Source of the DNA: Tomocerus qinae
Lineage: Eukaryota; Arthropoda; Collembola; Entomobryomorpha; Tomoceridae
NCBI GenBank assembly: GCA_020055645.1
Contig: CM034547.1
Location: 44,098,409-44,162,408, forward strand
Length of the DNA: 64,000 nt
Reading direction: 5' to 3'
Below are positions 38,901 through 49,056 of the stretch, piece by piece (positions within the stretch are counted from its first letter, which is position 1; each line of letters opens with the position of its first letter). Below the pieces are notes generated by a model. The model was not told the origin of the DNA and ran no database searches. It saw only the letters and a program-made list of their open reading frames with translations. Both the position numbers and the translations under genes were made by a program.

Positions 38901-41143
38901 TCCGCTTTCTCTCTAAATATTTTTTGGCAAACATAAATGAACAAGTTATGTAAGAGAATTTTATGGTCCTAGTCCCAAAGCACCTAAACACTTTTCTTCA
39001 TTAATTGGTTTATGGTTTCGTTTTTGGTTCAAATCAACCTGTCCATAATAATCAGCGATTTGTATTTATTGCTATCGTTGCTAATGCAGATAAACTGCAG
39101 GTGTTAAAACAGCTAGGTATGTTTTCAACACGTAGACTTAAAAAATTTACAAACCATTTCCTTTCGATCTTACTTTTCTACTGCTTACTGATAAGAATGC
39201 CTATAGAGCAGAAAACAACGAATGCATAGGAATGTTCTCGTTTGTATTTGTTTCATGCAGCAGCAATGATATCTCTTCGAATTAAGTAGTTAAAAGTATT
39301 CATACAGAAGTTAAATCTAACCATCTTATCGATTTCACTACGTTTTTCGTTACCATTTTAGGAACACGCATTTTTTAAATGTCATAAAAGTAAGTTAATG
39401 GCCAATACCTTTCCTTGGTAAGAGATGTGTAACTACCGTATTCAAATTGATTAGCCTACTCTGTATTGCAAACACCAATCAGGTTCCTAATGTTAATGCC
39501 TATGTTTATGAAGTTTTAATGTAAGCTTTTTAGACAAGAGGCTTATTTATCTGGGCAATAATGTTTACTCTTGCCTACTTATTACTTTTATTGGGAACGA
39601 TAATTTCCATTAAGGCTTTCAAAATTAATCAGCTTATTCTATCCTAGCATTTCATGTACACGATCCTGCAATCAATATACAAACTGGTATCATTAAGTAA
39701 TAAAAAGGTTTGTTTATAAACTGCTTTCAGGATTATTAATCCGTAAATATAGACATTTACTTCCTCATCCCGCAGAATACCTACTGCATTGACACAAATG
39801 ATCCTTTCATGTCCTATAAATTCGTTATGTTATCCTTCCATGAAAGCCAATGTCTCTTTTTCTAACACACAAAATTTTCATGTAGATAAAGTGTAGTCAT
39901 TCGGCTGGTTTACTTCCTTTCGCTCTAGGTACCTAATCCGTAAATGTTTTTACAAAATTTATCCGTTTAGCGTGAAGATCAGATTTAAATATTTATAAGA
40001 CTCCTACGCACATGATTTTAAGATTTCTTTTGAACGCTTCGGTTCACCGCTTCTGCCTCGAAAATATTTAATTCTCTCATCAAAAGGTATTTAGTGTCTG
40101 CTTCTTTTACAGCCTTTGTACGGGTAATTAATTCATATATAGTTGATTTGTAAGCAGATTGTGGCATTTTACAAAATGTTTATCCCTTTTTTGTTGTTCA
40201 TATAGCATACTACACTGATATCGTAGGTGAGAGCACACGCTCATGTGAAGATGCTACCGGCCGTAAATATTACGCACGTACCAAGGGTTAGAATAGAATG
40301 TCAGTTAGGATAGTTAGTTTAAAGCGTATCACAGTGGAGAATACTAAAATAGATTTAGCAAAAAACTACCATAAAAATGAATTATTACTCAATAATGTCG
40401 AAAAACTCCTTGACCACATATGCGAGGTCATTTACATAGTTGGTTTTCTGTGATACGGGCTTAGCCTTCCTAACACCGCAAAGAAGTTGAGATAAACAAT
40501 TTTGTTGCTGCTCTTGAGACAATGCTTGACGAAACCGTTCTTGATTCGGGGTAATATCTATTAGCGACGACTTTTCCTTTTTGGTAGGAATCTGCTTGTC
40601 AGTGGCAGATTCATTGTCTTGACTAGGATCAATGGTTGATGTGGATTCCTCTGATCCTGGTGTAAATGTAGTGATAGCTAATGAGGTGCTCACTAAAAAC
40701 AGAAAAGTTACAATTTTATTTAAAACTTCAAATCAGACTTTTGTTTTTGGTTATACTAACAACAAAGCTATCGTAAATAATTTCCTTCATTTCATGTATC
40801 GTTACTTTCAGATGCATAAGAATGTATATTTTTGCGATTTCATGGATCTGACTTCTCAGAGAATTCCTTTCGGTGTTTTTAAAAAATTTGTTTACGAACA
40901 TATTATGTACTTGATTATCGGAATGAAGCAAAAATGCATGAAATATGTTTACAATTTGTAAAATAACGGATTCCTTGCAATTAATTATCAATTTATAGTT
41001 TTTAACATTAAAACAGCCCTTCAAGGGGTAAAAATGGTATTAACTAACAGTAAATTAATAGATGAAAATGTATTTAACATTAGTAGATAAATGTTACCTG
41101 TGAGTAGCACAATTCCAAAAGTACCAAGATGAGATAACCTCAT
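35908..41143 (-). CDS. Gene E: secreted acidic four-cysteine family protein, 6 exons, 663 aa
   Basis: Function unknown. Exons: 41143-41098, 40692-40389, 38120-37730, 37601-37382, 37293-37171, 36815-35908 (stop TAA). Exon 1 is only 15 codons plus one base (MRLSHLGTFGIVLLT), a short signal peptide, and ends phase 1. Exon 2 contains QQQNCLSQLLCGV (C81, C87) and NDLAYVVKEFF, and ends phase 2. Exon 3 is acidic and Lys-rich, with TLEELVDDIRLRPEDI and SERASQDLRRKMRQIKL at its phase-0 end. Exon 4 has SPRQCRQL with the second cysteine displaced (C271, C287, spacing x15, with a Ser-rich insertion). Exon 5 is a 41-codon segment (GFLLVEGDKGQAHVVDH...) whose acceptor I placed at the AG that keeps the frame open. 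Exon 6 opens with ~75 residues almost entirely D, E, A and K, then DQDDYDSVLMSGYPDDKL, a basic His/Lys segment and an Arg/Pro/Tyr tail. The exon 5 boundary is the least certain. Confidence 0.82.
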
Positions 41144-41149
41144 GTTTGT

Positions 41150-44100
41150 TGAACTAGATACACTAATGACTAATGGGACACACTGAATAGCAGTACGTCA
41201 AGAAAACACAATTCAGTTGTTAACACCAACTGAAGCAACAAAAAACTAGACACTCACTCAGCTACTCTAGAAACAGTTTTAGAAAAGTCTGAAATCAGCC
41301 CAGAGCTAAAGTGGGCAAAACCAGATAAGAATGTGCCTTACTTATGAACATTAATCCCAAGTATGCGCTAAAACGAATGATTGTCTAAACTCCTTCTGAG
41401 AACCTTTTTTGCGTATTGATTGATCAAGTTCAGGAGAGTGTGCATGGGTCAGGTGTATTGGTTTTGAGTCGAGCTTACAAGTTCTGTAATGTTGGCCAGG
41501 AGGAGACCAACTAATGACTAACTTGAGACAGAAGTAGCAAACAAGCTAAGTTAAAACAGATAACCAGGCCAAAAGACAAGACATTCAGTTTATTGCTTAT
41601 ATGGGTGCAATGAGCAAAGTAAATGCAGAATATGCGAGTAAAGTGATATGCAGCAAGCATAAGCACTTTATGGAAAGACAAGCTGATGAAAGGGCAACGC
41701 AGCCACAGTCCTTTAGCACAATAACGATATGCATGCTTTAGGTATTGCAATGCAGATAAGTATCAATGCAGGTGCCTATGTAATGTAGGCAGGATAACAA
41801 ACGGAATTATAATCAACTAGTCAGTTGGCTTTGCTAAGGCTTTGTTATTATTTATTATTGCCTCTTGTCTGACTGCTAGCTCCCAGCTTCTTCTTGGCTA
41901 ACTTTGAACTTTATTGGACCTTTGTAGTTTGCTATCCATTTAGATCGTCACATCGTCAACTCTAATTTACCTATTATTAATATACCTATGCATCATTATT
42001 TTAAAGTCAATGTACATTGGAGTGGAATCGAAAGTCGCGTCAACTGCATGTCAACACATATACGGCCTTTGCACGCACAACTCTAAGATAGTTTAATTTA
42101 ACTCACTCAACACGACTAAAATTTAATATAGATTAGATAAACTGATGTTACTTTTCATTCGTTATACCATGTAGCTGCTATAGTTAACAAACATTAAAAT
42201 AAGCAGCGGAGCATATAAAATTTGAGATGCAAGAGCAGAACGACAACAACACACACATTACCGTATTTCTACCTACAGTAAGGCACAGAGGTCAATGCCA
42301 ACACAAATTAAAAAGAGTTGACACTTGCTTTGCTACTAAAGACTTGACTTTTGGATAGGACATTTGACTTGGCTCATTATAATATCCTCTGCTGAGTAGT
42401 TTATTTTACCTGTATGTGTGGTTGTTTACATTCAAGTTTAATCGGATGCTCTTATTACCATTTCTTTTCATTAAACTTCTCTGCAGCAACAGTATTACAT
42501 GTAGAGCAACAAGGTTTTCATTTGCATACTTCTTGTGATTCCTTTGCCATAATGCCAGCTAAACAAGCTTACACTAGTGGTAAATATTTTAAAAATTTAT
42601 GTAAAGCAGTACATGGTACATGTATTCATTCATTTTAACTTATCGTACATGCCAACTTATTCTTAACTTAGTTTTCTCATTGCTACATACTTGGGATACA
42701 CTTAGCACATAATATTTTACGTTTCTGATGGAATAATGTCCTTTGATCGTGACTCGCACTGATGCGACGCGAACTTTCTATGTTAAGCGATAGTATGAAT
42801 AACATATCGAATTTCTGTGGTTCTACATGATAGCTATGTGAATATTAATGAATAGTGCACGTTAAAGTATAGTAGTATTAATGGAAGGCAATAATACTCA
42901 GCATGTTAATAGTCTAGTGCACACAGTAGTAGTTTATAAGAGGTAATAATTCCTATAGCTAAACTGGTACTACGCTACTAGTTTGTATGTTAATGTATCC
43001 ATAAAATGCATACTTTAGTTGTTTTAAATACCATAGTGAAGTATGTACACATGTACATTCTGTACAGACTTGATATAGCCGTAAGGACAGGAATTGATGA
43101 GCAATAATTGTCATTTGGCTGGGATTTGTTGCCTTTATTTGCAGTGCAGCTATTGTTTTAGCATTATAAAGTACAAGTAGTAGGCTAAGTATAGGTAACA
43201 ATTCGCAAAAAATGTGGTTAACAATGTTCTGATTTCGATTTCATTTGTCGTTCAGTTGCAATTACCTGCAATGAATAGAAGTTTGCATGCAAACTCAAAC
43301 GTGATTGACGTTTGGAAAATAAACTACTCTCAGTTGGTAGCATTAATATTCATTAGCACAAAATCAAACCAATGCATACGTTACAAGAATAAAATGCGAT
43401 ACCTACGCAGAACTGTTAAGATTAGAACTGCTTGCATGAATAGGCACTAAAGGAGAAATCATTGTCTGCAAGTATTTTTATTACCAATGCACAGGAAGGT
43501 AATTACTAATACAAAGTGTTTACTGTTTTGCTTTATTATTAAACACACTGATAGCTAAATGCCGTTTTCTTTGTGATATGGCTGGGTTCTGTGACATACT
43601 TTGCCTGCTTTTACTATCTGCAGTGCATTAATTCATTTACTACTCTATGAAAATATAAAACAACTTTCCCACGGGGTCAACAGAACCAAGTTTTTAACAT
43701 TTCGATACATAAATACGTAAAAGGTAAAACGATGTAGGTAAATGTAGTTCTCTACATCAACACTATGTAGGTATATTAGTATGCATATTAATATTCAATT
43801 GAAGGATTTACTTATTGCATCCCCCCGGTAGTCACTATAATTTCTAGCAATGTAATACTGCACTGATTTGTTCTTTCATTACAAGTTAAGGGAAGACATT
43901 TGCGTGCAGAGAACAGGAATCTGTCCACGCAGAGTGTATTTATAATTTTTAGCTATAAATCTGAAAGTGAAATGCTTTACTTGAACTAAAACAATGCAAT
44001 GTCTGATACATGACGTATAATCAGCGTGCCGCCTTACACACTTTAGCACTTCTTTCTCATGGAAAGTTATAATTACTATATTATAATTAAAAACATGAAA

Positions 44101-45515
44101 TATTATACCAGTAGTGAGTAGTTTAGTGCATTTTTACTATTAGTTTACCTCTATACTTAACAACATATTATCGTTTGCGGATTTTTCAACTTACATTCAG
44201 TAGTAGCTGCATGTTGATATAATCCTACTAATGTCCGTAGAAAGATAATCTATTATGTTTCTGTAATTACATATTATACTCGACACTGACACTGACACAC
44301 CGCTACTATGTACCACATACATAAATTCTAGACATAAGGTAAACTTACTTCTTATAACCCTGTTTGTCTTGCATTTCTAATTTCCATCCTTGCGTAGCGT
44401 TGGGTTGTCCATACATTTTTAAGAACAACAAATGCTAATTTTGTATTCTTTAAGATTCAGAATAATATAATACTTCAGATTAAAAAAAGATCAGATACAA
44501 TACCTATTAAGCATTGCGTGTCTCATATCCTATATAATACATTTAATGCAGTACACCTAAACATAAACAAATATACTACTGTAGTATTTCACTAAAAAGT
44601 ATTTACACTGTACATTACAATTTAAATTGCACGCATACGTCATGTATGACCAGTGAAGTTTAAATAATGTCTGTTAATCTTGCATACATTTTCATGTATA
44701 AAGACATAAAGATACTCTTTAACTACTTAGATAAAGATTATCCAAGCTTCTCATAATTACCCGTTATCTCATTTCCATTTTTATCGCCAGTATCTTGCGT
44801 AAAGCTGATGTGACACCTTGACACTGAAATTATATAAATTGAAAATACACAAAACTTCATTGCATAGCAGAAAGTATTGTTAGTCATGAACTTTCATACA
44901 TAACTGTTTATTATATGCATTTATCACAAGTAATAATTTACAATATCAGATCAGTATAATTTTAACCTGCATATAATTTGGTTGTACTAAAACAGACATT
45001 CAATATTATCATTCTAATTGTGCTATGCAATGCAGTAGTCACTTATCAAGATCAAGGAACTAATTCGGAACTTGACTTTCACTTAAAAAAGTTTTCTTTC
45101 ATGCTTATTTCCAATACACAAATAGCCTTCTAACTGTTCTGTTGCTCTGTGCTCTCATAAAGTAACGCTCCCCATAATCTGTAATTTTTATTTAATTCAC
45201 ATGATAGAAAGAATACAATTAGATAATAGCATTAATGTGTATTTGGAAGTAGGTATCACTATTTTTAAAATCTACAGAATTACGATTGCGGTCTACCATG
45301 CTATTAAAAATGTGTATACATGTGCTATGAACTAGCAATATGTATTAGGAAAAGAGGTCAGCTAAATATAAATAAGAGAAAGCTTGTTTCTATTTTTATC
45401 ATTATCAATAGTTTTTCCCTTTATTGACGTGAAAAAGTGCACTAATAAGAACTAAGCAACTTATATAATACATTTACTGCTTTTGCTAAAGTAGTACCAG
45501 TACTTTTTTTAGTAT
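41150..45515. other. Gene-free spacer upstream of gene E
   Basis: Short ORFs are present on both strands, including 42414-42638 on the plus strand. None has splice signals, repeated motifs or composition that separates it from the AT-rich background. Confidence 0.45.
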
Positions 45516-45520
45516 ATATG

Positions 45521-46585
45521 TTAACGGCAATAAGTAAATTCAGGCATTAAGCTTAATGCCTAGACAATAAGCTTAATGCCTAAAAATGCCCGGCATTAAG
45601 CTTAATGCCTAGTCTTTAAGCTTAAAGCCTAGGCATTAAGCCTAATGCCTGAATTTTACTCGGCATTAAGCTTAATGCCTGGTCTTATTGCCTGATTTGG
45701 GTGGAAATCAATGTAAACAACAAAAACCTAAGTGTAATATACACAGTCGATGTGTATTTTTGTAAAATGCAAATGTACACGGTTAGGGTTAGTCATTTAA
45801 AACAATATGGGACTTTTAAATGTATTTTAATTTCATAAATTTTACTAATGCTCTATGTTACCACCTCCTCCATTGGGATTTCCCAATAGAGTTGCATTGG
45901 AGATGCCAAGATTTCTGATCTAAATGTGATGAAATGACTCTTCGAGTTAACGATAGAATTAGGACACAGGCAAATATATAAGTTTATAGTTTATTGCAGT
46001 GAAATATTAATCGATCGGATGAACTCTAAGTTACTGAGGTAAATTATAATATTAGTGACATGGTAGAGGTGATTACGTGGGTGGTGATGGGCTCATGATG
46101 ATGACACTCCTCATAAGTCATTGGGCAGGCCTGAGTATGGATAAAGATGACAAATTTTGACAATTGAAATTTTTTCCTTTGGGGATTACTCCAATGGAAC
46201 TCTTTAACACTCGACTTTACTCTGAAATCTCAATGGAGGAGGTGGTAACATAGAACATTAGTAAAATTTATGAAATTAAAATACATTTAAAAATCCCATA
46301 TTGTTTTAAATGACTAACCCTAACCGTGTACATTTGCATTTTACAAAAATACACATCGACTGTGTATATTACACTTAGGTTTTTGTTGTTTAGATTGATT
46401 TCCACCCAAATCAGGCAATAAGACCAGGCATTAAGCTTAATGCCGAGTAAAATTCAGGCATTAGGCTTAATGCCTAGGCTTTAAGCTTAAAGACTAGGCA
46501 TTAAGCTTAATGCCGGGCATTTTTAGGCATTAAGCTTATTGCCTAGGCATTAAGCTTAATGCCTGAATTTACTTATTGCCGTTAA
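45521..46585. mobile_element. TTAA-flanked foldback element with nested palindromes, about 1.06 kb
   Basis: Two arms of about 357 bases (45525-45881 and 46224-46581) are almost perfect inverted copies. Both ends read TTAACGGCAATAAG on the outward strand, so the flanks fit a TTAA target duplication as used by piggyBac-type transposases. The outer part of each arm is a short array of the self-palindromic unit GGCATTAAGCTTAATGCC and variants, about six per arm. The ~340-bp centre has no long ORF, so the element is non-autonomous. TATATG next to each TTAA also matches, so the true end could be a few bases further out. Confidence 0.8.
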
Positions 46586-46792
46586 CATATACATACCAAA
46601 GAACGTAGAATAAAACATGCTACATAATGGATAATGATAAATGCAACGATATAAGCATGTGGACTTTGTGGACCCGATACAGCAGAGTAGGACACATTTG
46701 GGACACACTGACACATCCCAATCAAGGATAATAGAAGTATATAGGGATAAAGGTTCGGACAAAAGAGTATACTTTTACATGTATTTCAAAAA

Positions 46793-46957
46793 TGACGGCA
46801 GCTGACGTCACTGTCAACATGTATCTAGTGGGACGGTGGGACGGAAATCACGGTCCATTGTCATGGATATTTTGACTTATTTTTGAGGACACTGAAAATG
46901 CCTATCAAAATACATGGTCAACCCCCGACCCCCTAAGTGTGACGGCAGCTTACGTCA
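46793..46957. repeat. Direct repeat containing CRE-like sites
   Basis: TGACGGCAGCTGACGTCA (46793-46810) and TGACGGCAGCTTACGTCA (46940-46957) differ at one base and lie 147 bp apart. Each is itself an interrupted inverted repeat, TGACG-N8-CGTCA. The first contains the full CRE palindrome TGACGTCA. They lie upstream of the cysteine-rich gene. Confidence 0.55.
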
Positions 46958-47024
46958 TCAAAATTGACCCAAAATCCCACTTTTCATTTTAGTTGACATT
47001 GTCCCCAGGTTGCTACCTACTATT

Positions 47025-47190
47025 GGTTGCGCAAAAATAACTGGGCCATAGGAGATTATGCATTGTCAGTAAGCAATGCAACTTAGATTCGGGAACCAGA
47101 AACCATGGCAATTCTGGATTGTATTCTAATGTATTTTTGCATACTGCTATGTACATATAATCCCTATGGCCCAGTTATTTTTGCGCAACC
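47025..47190. repeat. Hairpin element with GGTTGCGCAAAAATAACTGG ends, 166 bp
   Basis: The two ends are inverted copies over about 28 bases, GGTTGCGCAAAAATAACTGG... and its complement, including GGCCCAG and CCTATGG. No target duplication is clear. It ends about 50 bp upstream of the TATA-like box of the cysteine-rich gene. Confidence 0.7.
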
Positions 47191-47240
47191 CTGTTAGATT
47201 TATTTGACAAAGGGACGATGACGCTATTTGGCTAAACGAA

Positions 47241-47275
47241 CGATAAAATCAGTTCCACTTCATTTTCTCTGCAGT
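47241..47275 (+). promoter_or_regulatory. Possible core promoter of the cysteine-rich gene
   Basis: A GATAAAATC box sits about 30 bp before CTGCAGTTCG, a TCAGT-type arthropod initiator-like sequence. This implies a 5' leader of about 55-60 bases before the ATG at 47330. The leader is pyrimidine-rich. Confidence 0.4.
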
Positions 47276-47329
47276 TCGTACCTTCATTTTTTTCTCTCTC
47301 GAATTCTCCAATTTTCAACTCATTCAAAG

Positions 47330-47791
47330 ATGTCTTGCGGTCGTCCTTCCGGTGGTTGTCCTCCTCCATGCTGTCCTCCACCTTGCTGCCCTACATCCAT
47401 GCCTTGCTGTTGCCCGGTAAGAAGTTTTTTCTTACATTTTTTTAATTTCTGGGAAAATTGGATTGCTGTAGCACGAGAGAGTGACGTCCTTTTCTGTCTT
47501 TCTTTTCAGCCTGTCGTCATCAAGACTCGAGCTCCGAATCAACAAGGTCAATGTTGTGTCTTCCAGTTGCCACCTATTAACATTGTTTGTGAGATCCCCC
47601 CTCCACCCAAGAACAAGAACCCACCAAAGGTTTGCTGCATTCCTGTCGTTTGCTGTGAGGATGACGGCGATTCTGGACAGTCTGGATGTGGCCAATCCCC
47701 ATGCGGGCCCCCACCAGGATGCTGTATTCCAATGGATCTCAGTTGCCCACAACGTGGTGGAAGCAACCGTGGAGGCGGATGTGGATTTTAA
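47330..47791 (+). CDS. Cysteine- and proline-rich small protein, 2 exons, 122 aa, 22 Cys
   Basis: This is the only convincing plus-strand gene. Exons are 47330-47416 and 47510-47791, joined in phase 0 across a 93-bp intron (GTAAGAAG to TTTTCAG). The product starts MSCGRPSGGCPPPCCPPPCC and has 22 cysteines, mostly as CC pairs flanked by prolines, in three blocks. A Cys/Pro N-terminal cluster is followed by a central segment (VVIKTRAP, QCCVFQLPPINIVCEIPPPP, VCCIPVVCCEDD) and a Gly/Cys/Pro tail ending RGGGCGF. I see no signal peptide, so it may be intracellular or structural. Clustered CC/PPCC proteins of this style occur in cuticle, hair and sperm structures, but that is analogy and the family is unrecognised. 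Codon use and GC are higher than in the surroundings. It lies between genes E and F in opposite orientation. An AATAAA lies 193 bp after the stop, and a TATA-like box lies ~90 bp before the ATG. Confidence 0.85.
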   Translation: MSCGRPSGGCPPPCCPPPCCPTSMPCCCPVRSFFLHFFNFWENWIAVARESDVLFCLSFQPVVIKTRAPNQQGQCCVFQLPPINIVCEIPPPPKNKNPPKVCCIPVVCCEDDGDSGQSGCGQSPCGPPPGCCIPMDLSCPQRGGSNRGGGCGF

Positions 47792-47983
47792 ATTAAAAGA
47801 AGCAAGCAGAATGAAATATCGTAGTAATTTTATACTAATTCTAAATCATTTGTTGTGCTGTAGATACCTGTTTTACTATGTCCACAAACAAAAACTTTCA
47901 ATTGGCCATGTAAATAATTCTGACTATAACCTTGTAAATATAGTTGCGGTCTGTATATATATTGACTAAATCTAAATTTTGTA

Positions 47984-47989
47984 AATAAA
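47984..47989 (+). terminator. Probable poly(A) signal of the cysteine-rich gene
   Basis: AATAAA lies 193 bases after the stop codon at 47791, in a TGTAAATAAATACC context. Confidence 0.55.
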
Positions 47990-47994
47990 TACCT

Positions 47995-49050
47995 AATCTT
48001 CAACCGTAAAAATATTTAATTGTATATACATTCACAAATATTCTCATAGTCTATTTTGTATGTACACATATTATTATTTACAGTTTCATACAAACGCAAT
48101 CAGTAGACAGAACATTCATAAGCGTCATCATTGGTGACTACATCTAGTGCAATTAATCTCCTAGTTTTCCTCTGTAGCCAAATGAAAAGAAATGTAGCGA
48201 ATCAAGTCACAATCTTAATTCAGAAAACCTGGTATATTTTTGTTTTCATGTAGATATTATAGTTTCATACACATATAGCTTCATGTTTCATGCCAGTAAA
48301 TACACTCAGGTAAAGGCAGTAATCAAGCAATTCATTGTTTTATTGTATTTCTTGTAGCATAAATCATATACCATGTTCTCATTTCATAGTTATTACTCTT
48401 ATTACTATAACCGTATTGTTACCACCACAAGGACAAGGAATGATACACAGACGTATAGGTACCGGCACAACTATCAAATGATAATAGTTATTGTGGTTGT
48501 TACCAGTGCTGTATATTTTAATCGTCATAAATAATCGTTAACAAGCTATTTTTCTCACAATTTTCACCTTATTGTACATACTGTTATTTTTAACTTTCAT
48601 TGTATCAGCGTCTTCAGAGTATTTGCATGAATGAAAGATATTAACTTTCATTTTTAAAACAAAGTAATTTCACTTTTTAAGTTATTGAGCATAATATGAA
48701 ACAAACTAAAATAGAATATGCCTTTTCTTAATATGCCAGGAAGTATCATTAATAAATGATACTGTGTATAGCTAATAAATTACCTACTATTCCGCACAAG
48801 GCTTTTACTTAATATTCATCAAGCATTAAAATTATGTCGCGTATTGGTAAAACAATGAACATAGACGAACCTGCATGTACATGTATGTATAATATTGTAA
48901 ATATTTGCACTAGCTCGTTGTGTAATTAGGAATTCAAATGTGATCCTCCATCTCTGTTCAGCCTTATTTTGCAAAAATAAATAAACCTTAAATAGTCAAT
49001 AATAAAACATGGTACAGTCATGTATGAAACGTTTTATACCTAAATATATA
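47995..49050. other. Gene-free spacer between the cysteine-rich gene and gene F
   Basis: This probably contains the gene F 3' UTR. The minus strand reads AATAAA at 48344-48339, about 710 bases after its stop codon. Nothing else is recognised. Confidence 0.4.
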
Positions 49051-49056
49051 CCAAAA

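Noticed and set aside
45541-45680. Regularly spaced palindromic repeats resembling a CRISPR array
   Set aside because: Spacers are very short and not unique, the array is mirrored in the opposite arm, and the setting is eukaryotic. It is part of the TTAA foldback.
47228-47791. 187-codon reading of the cysteine-rich gene without an intron
   Set aside because: The stretch 47417-47509 has a GTAAGAAG donor, pyrimidine tract and TTTTCAG acceptor in phase 0 and encodes unrelated hydrophobic residues. The spliced form starting at 47330 is much more coherent.
47432-47969. Antisense and frame-shifted ORFs over the cysteine-rich gene
   Set aside because: Shadows produced by its higher GC and lack of stops; no splice or start support.
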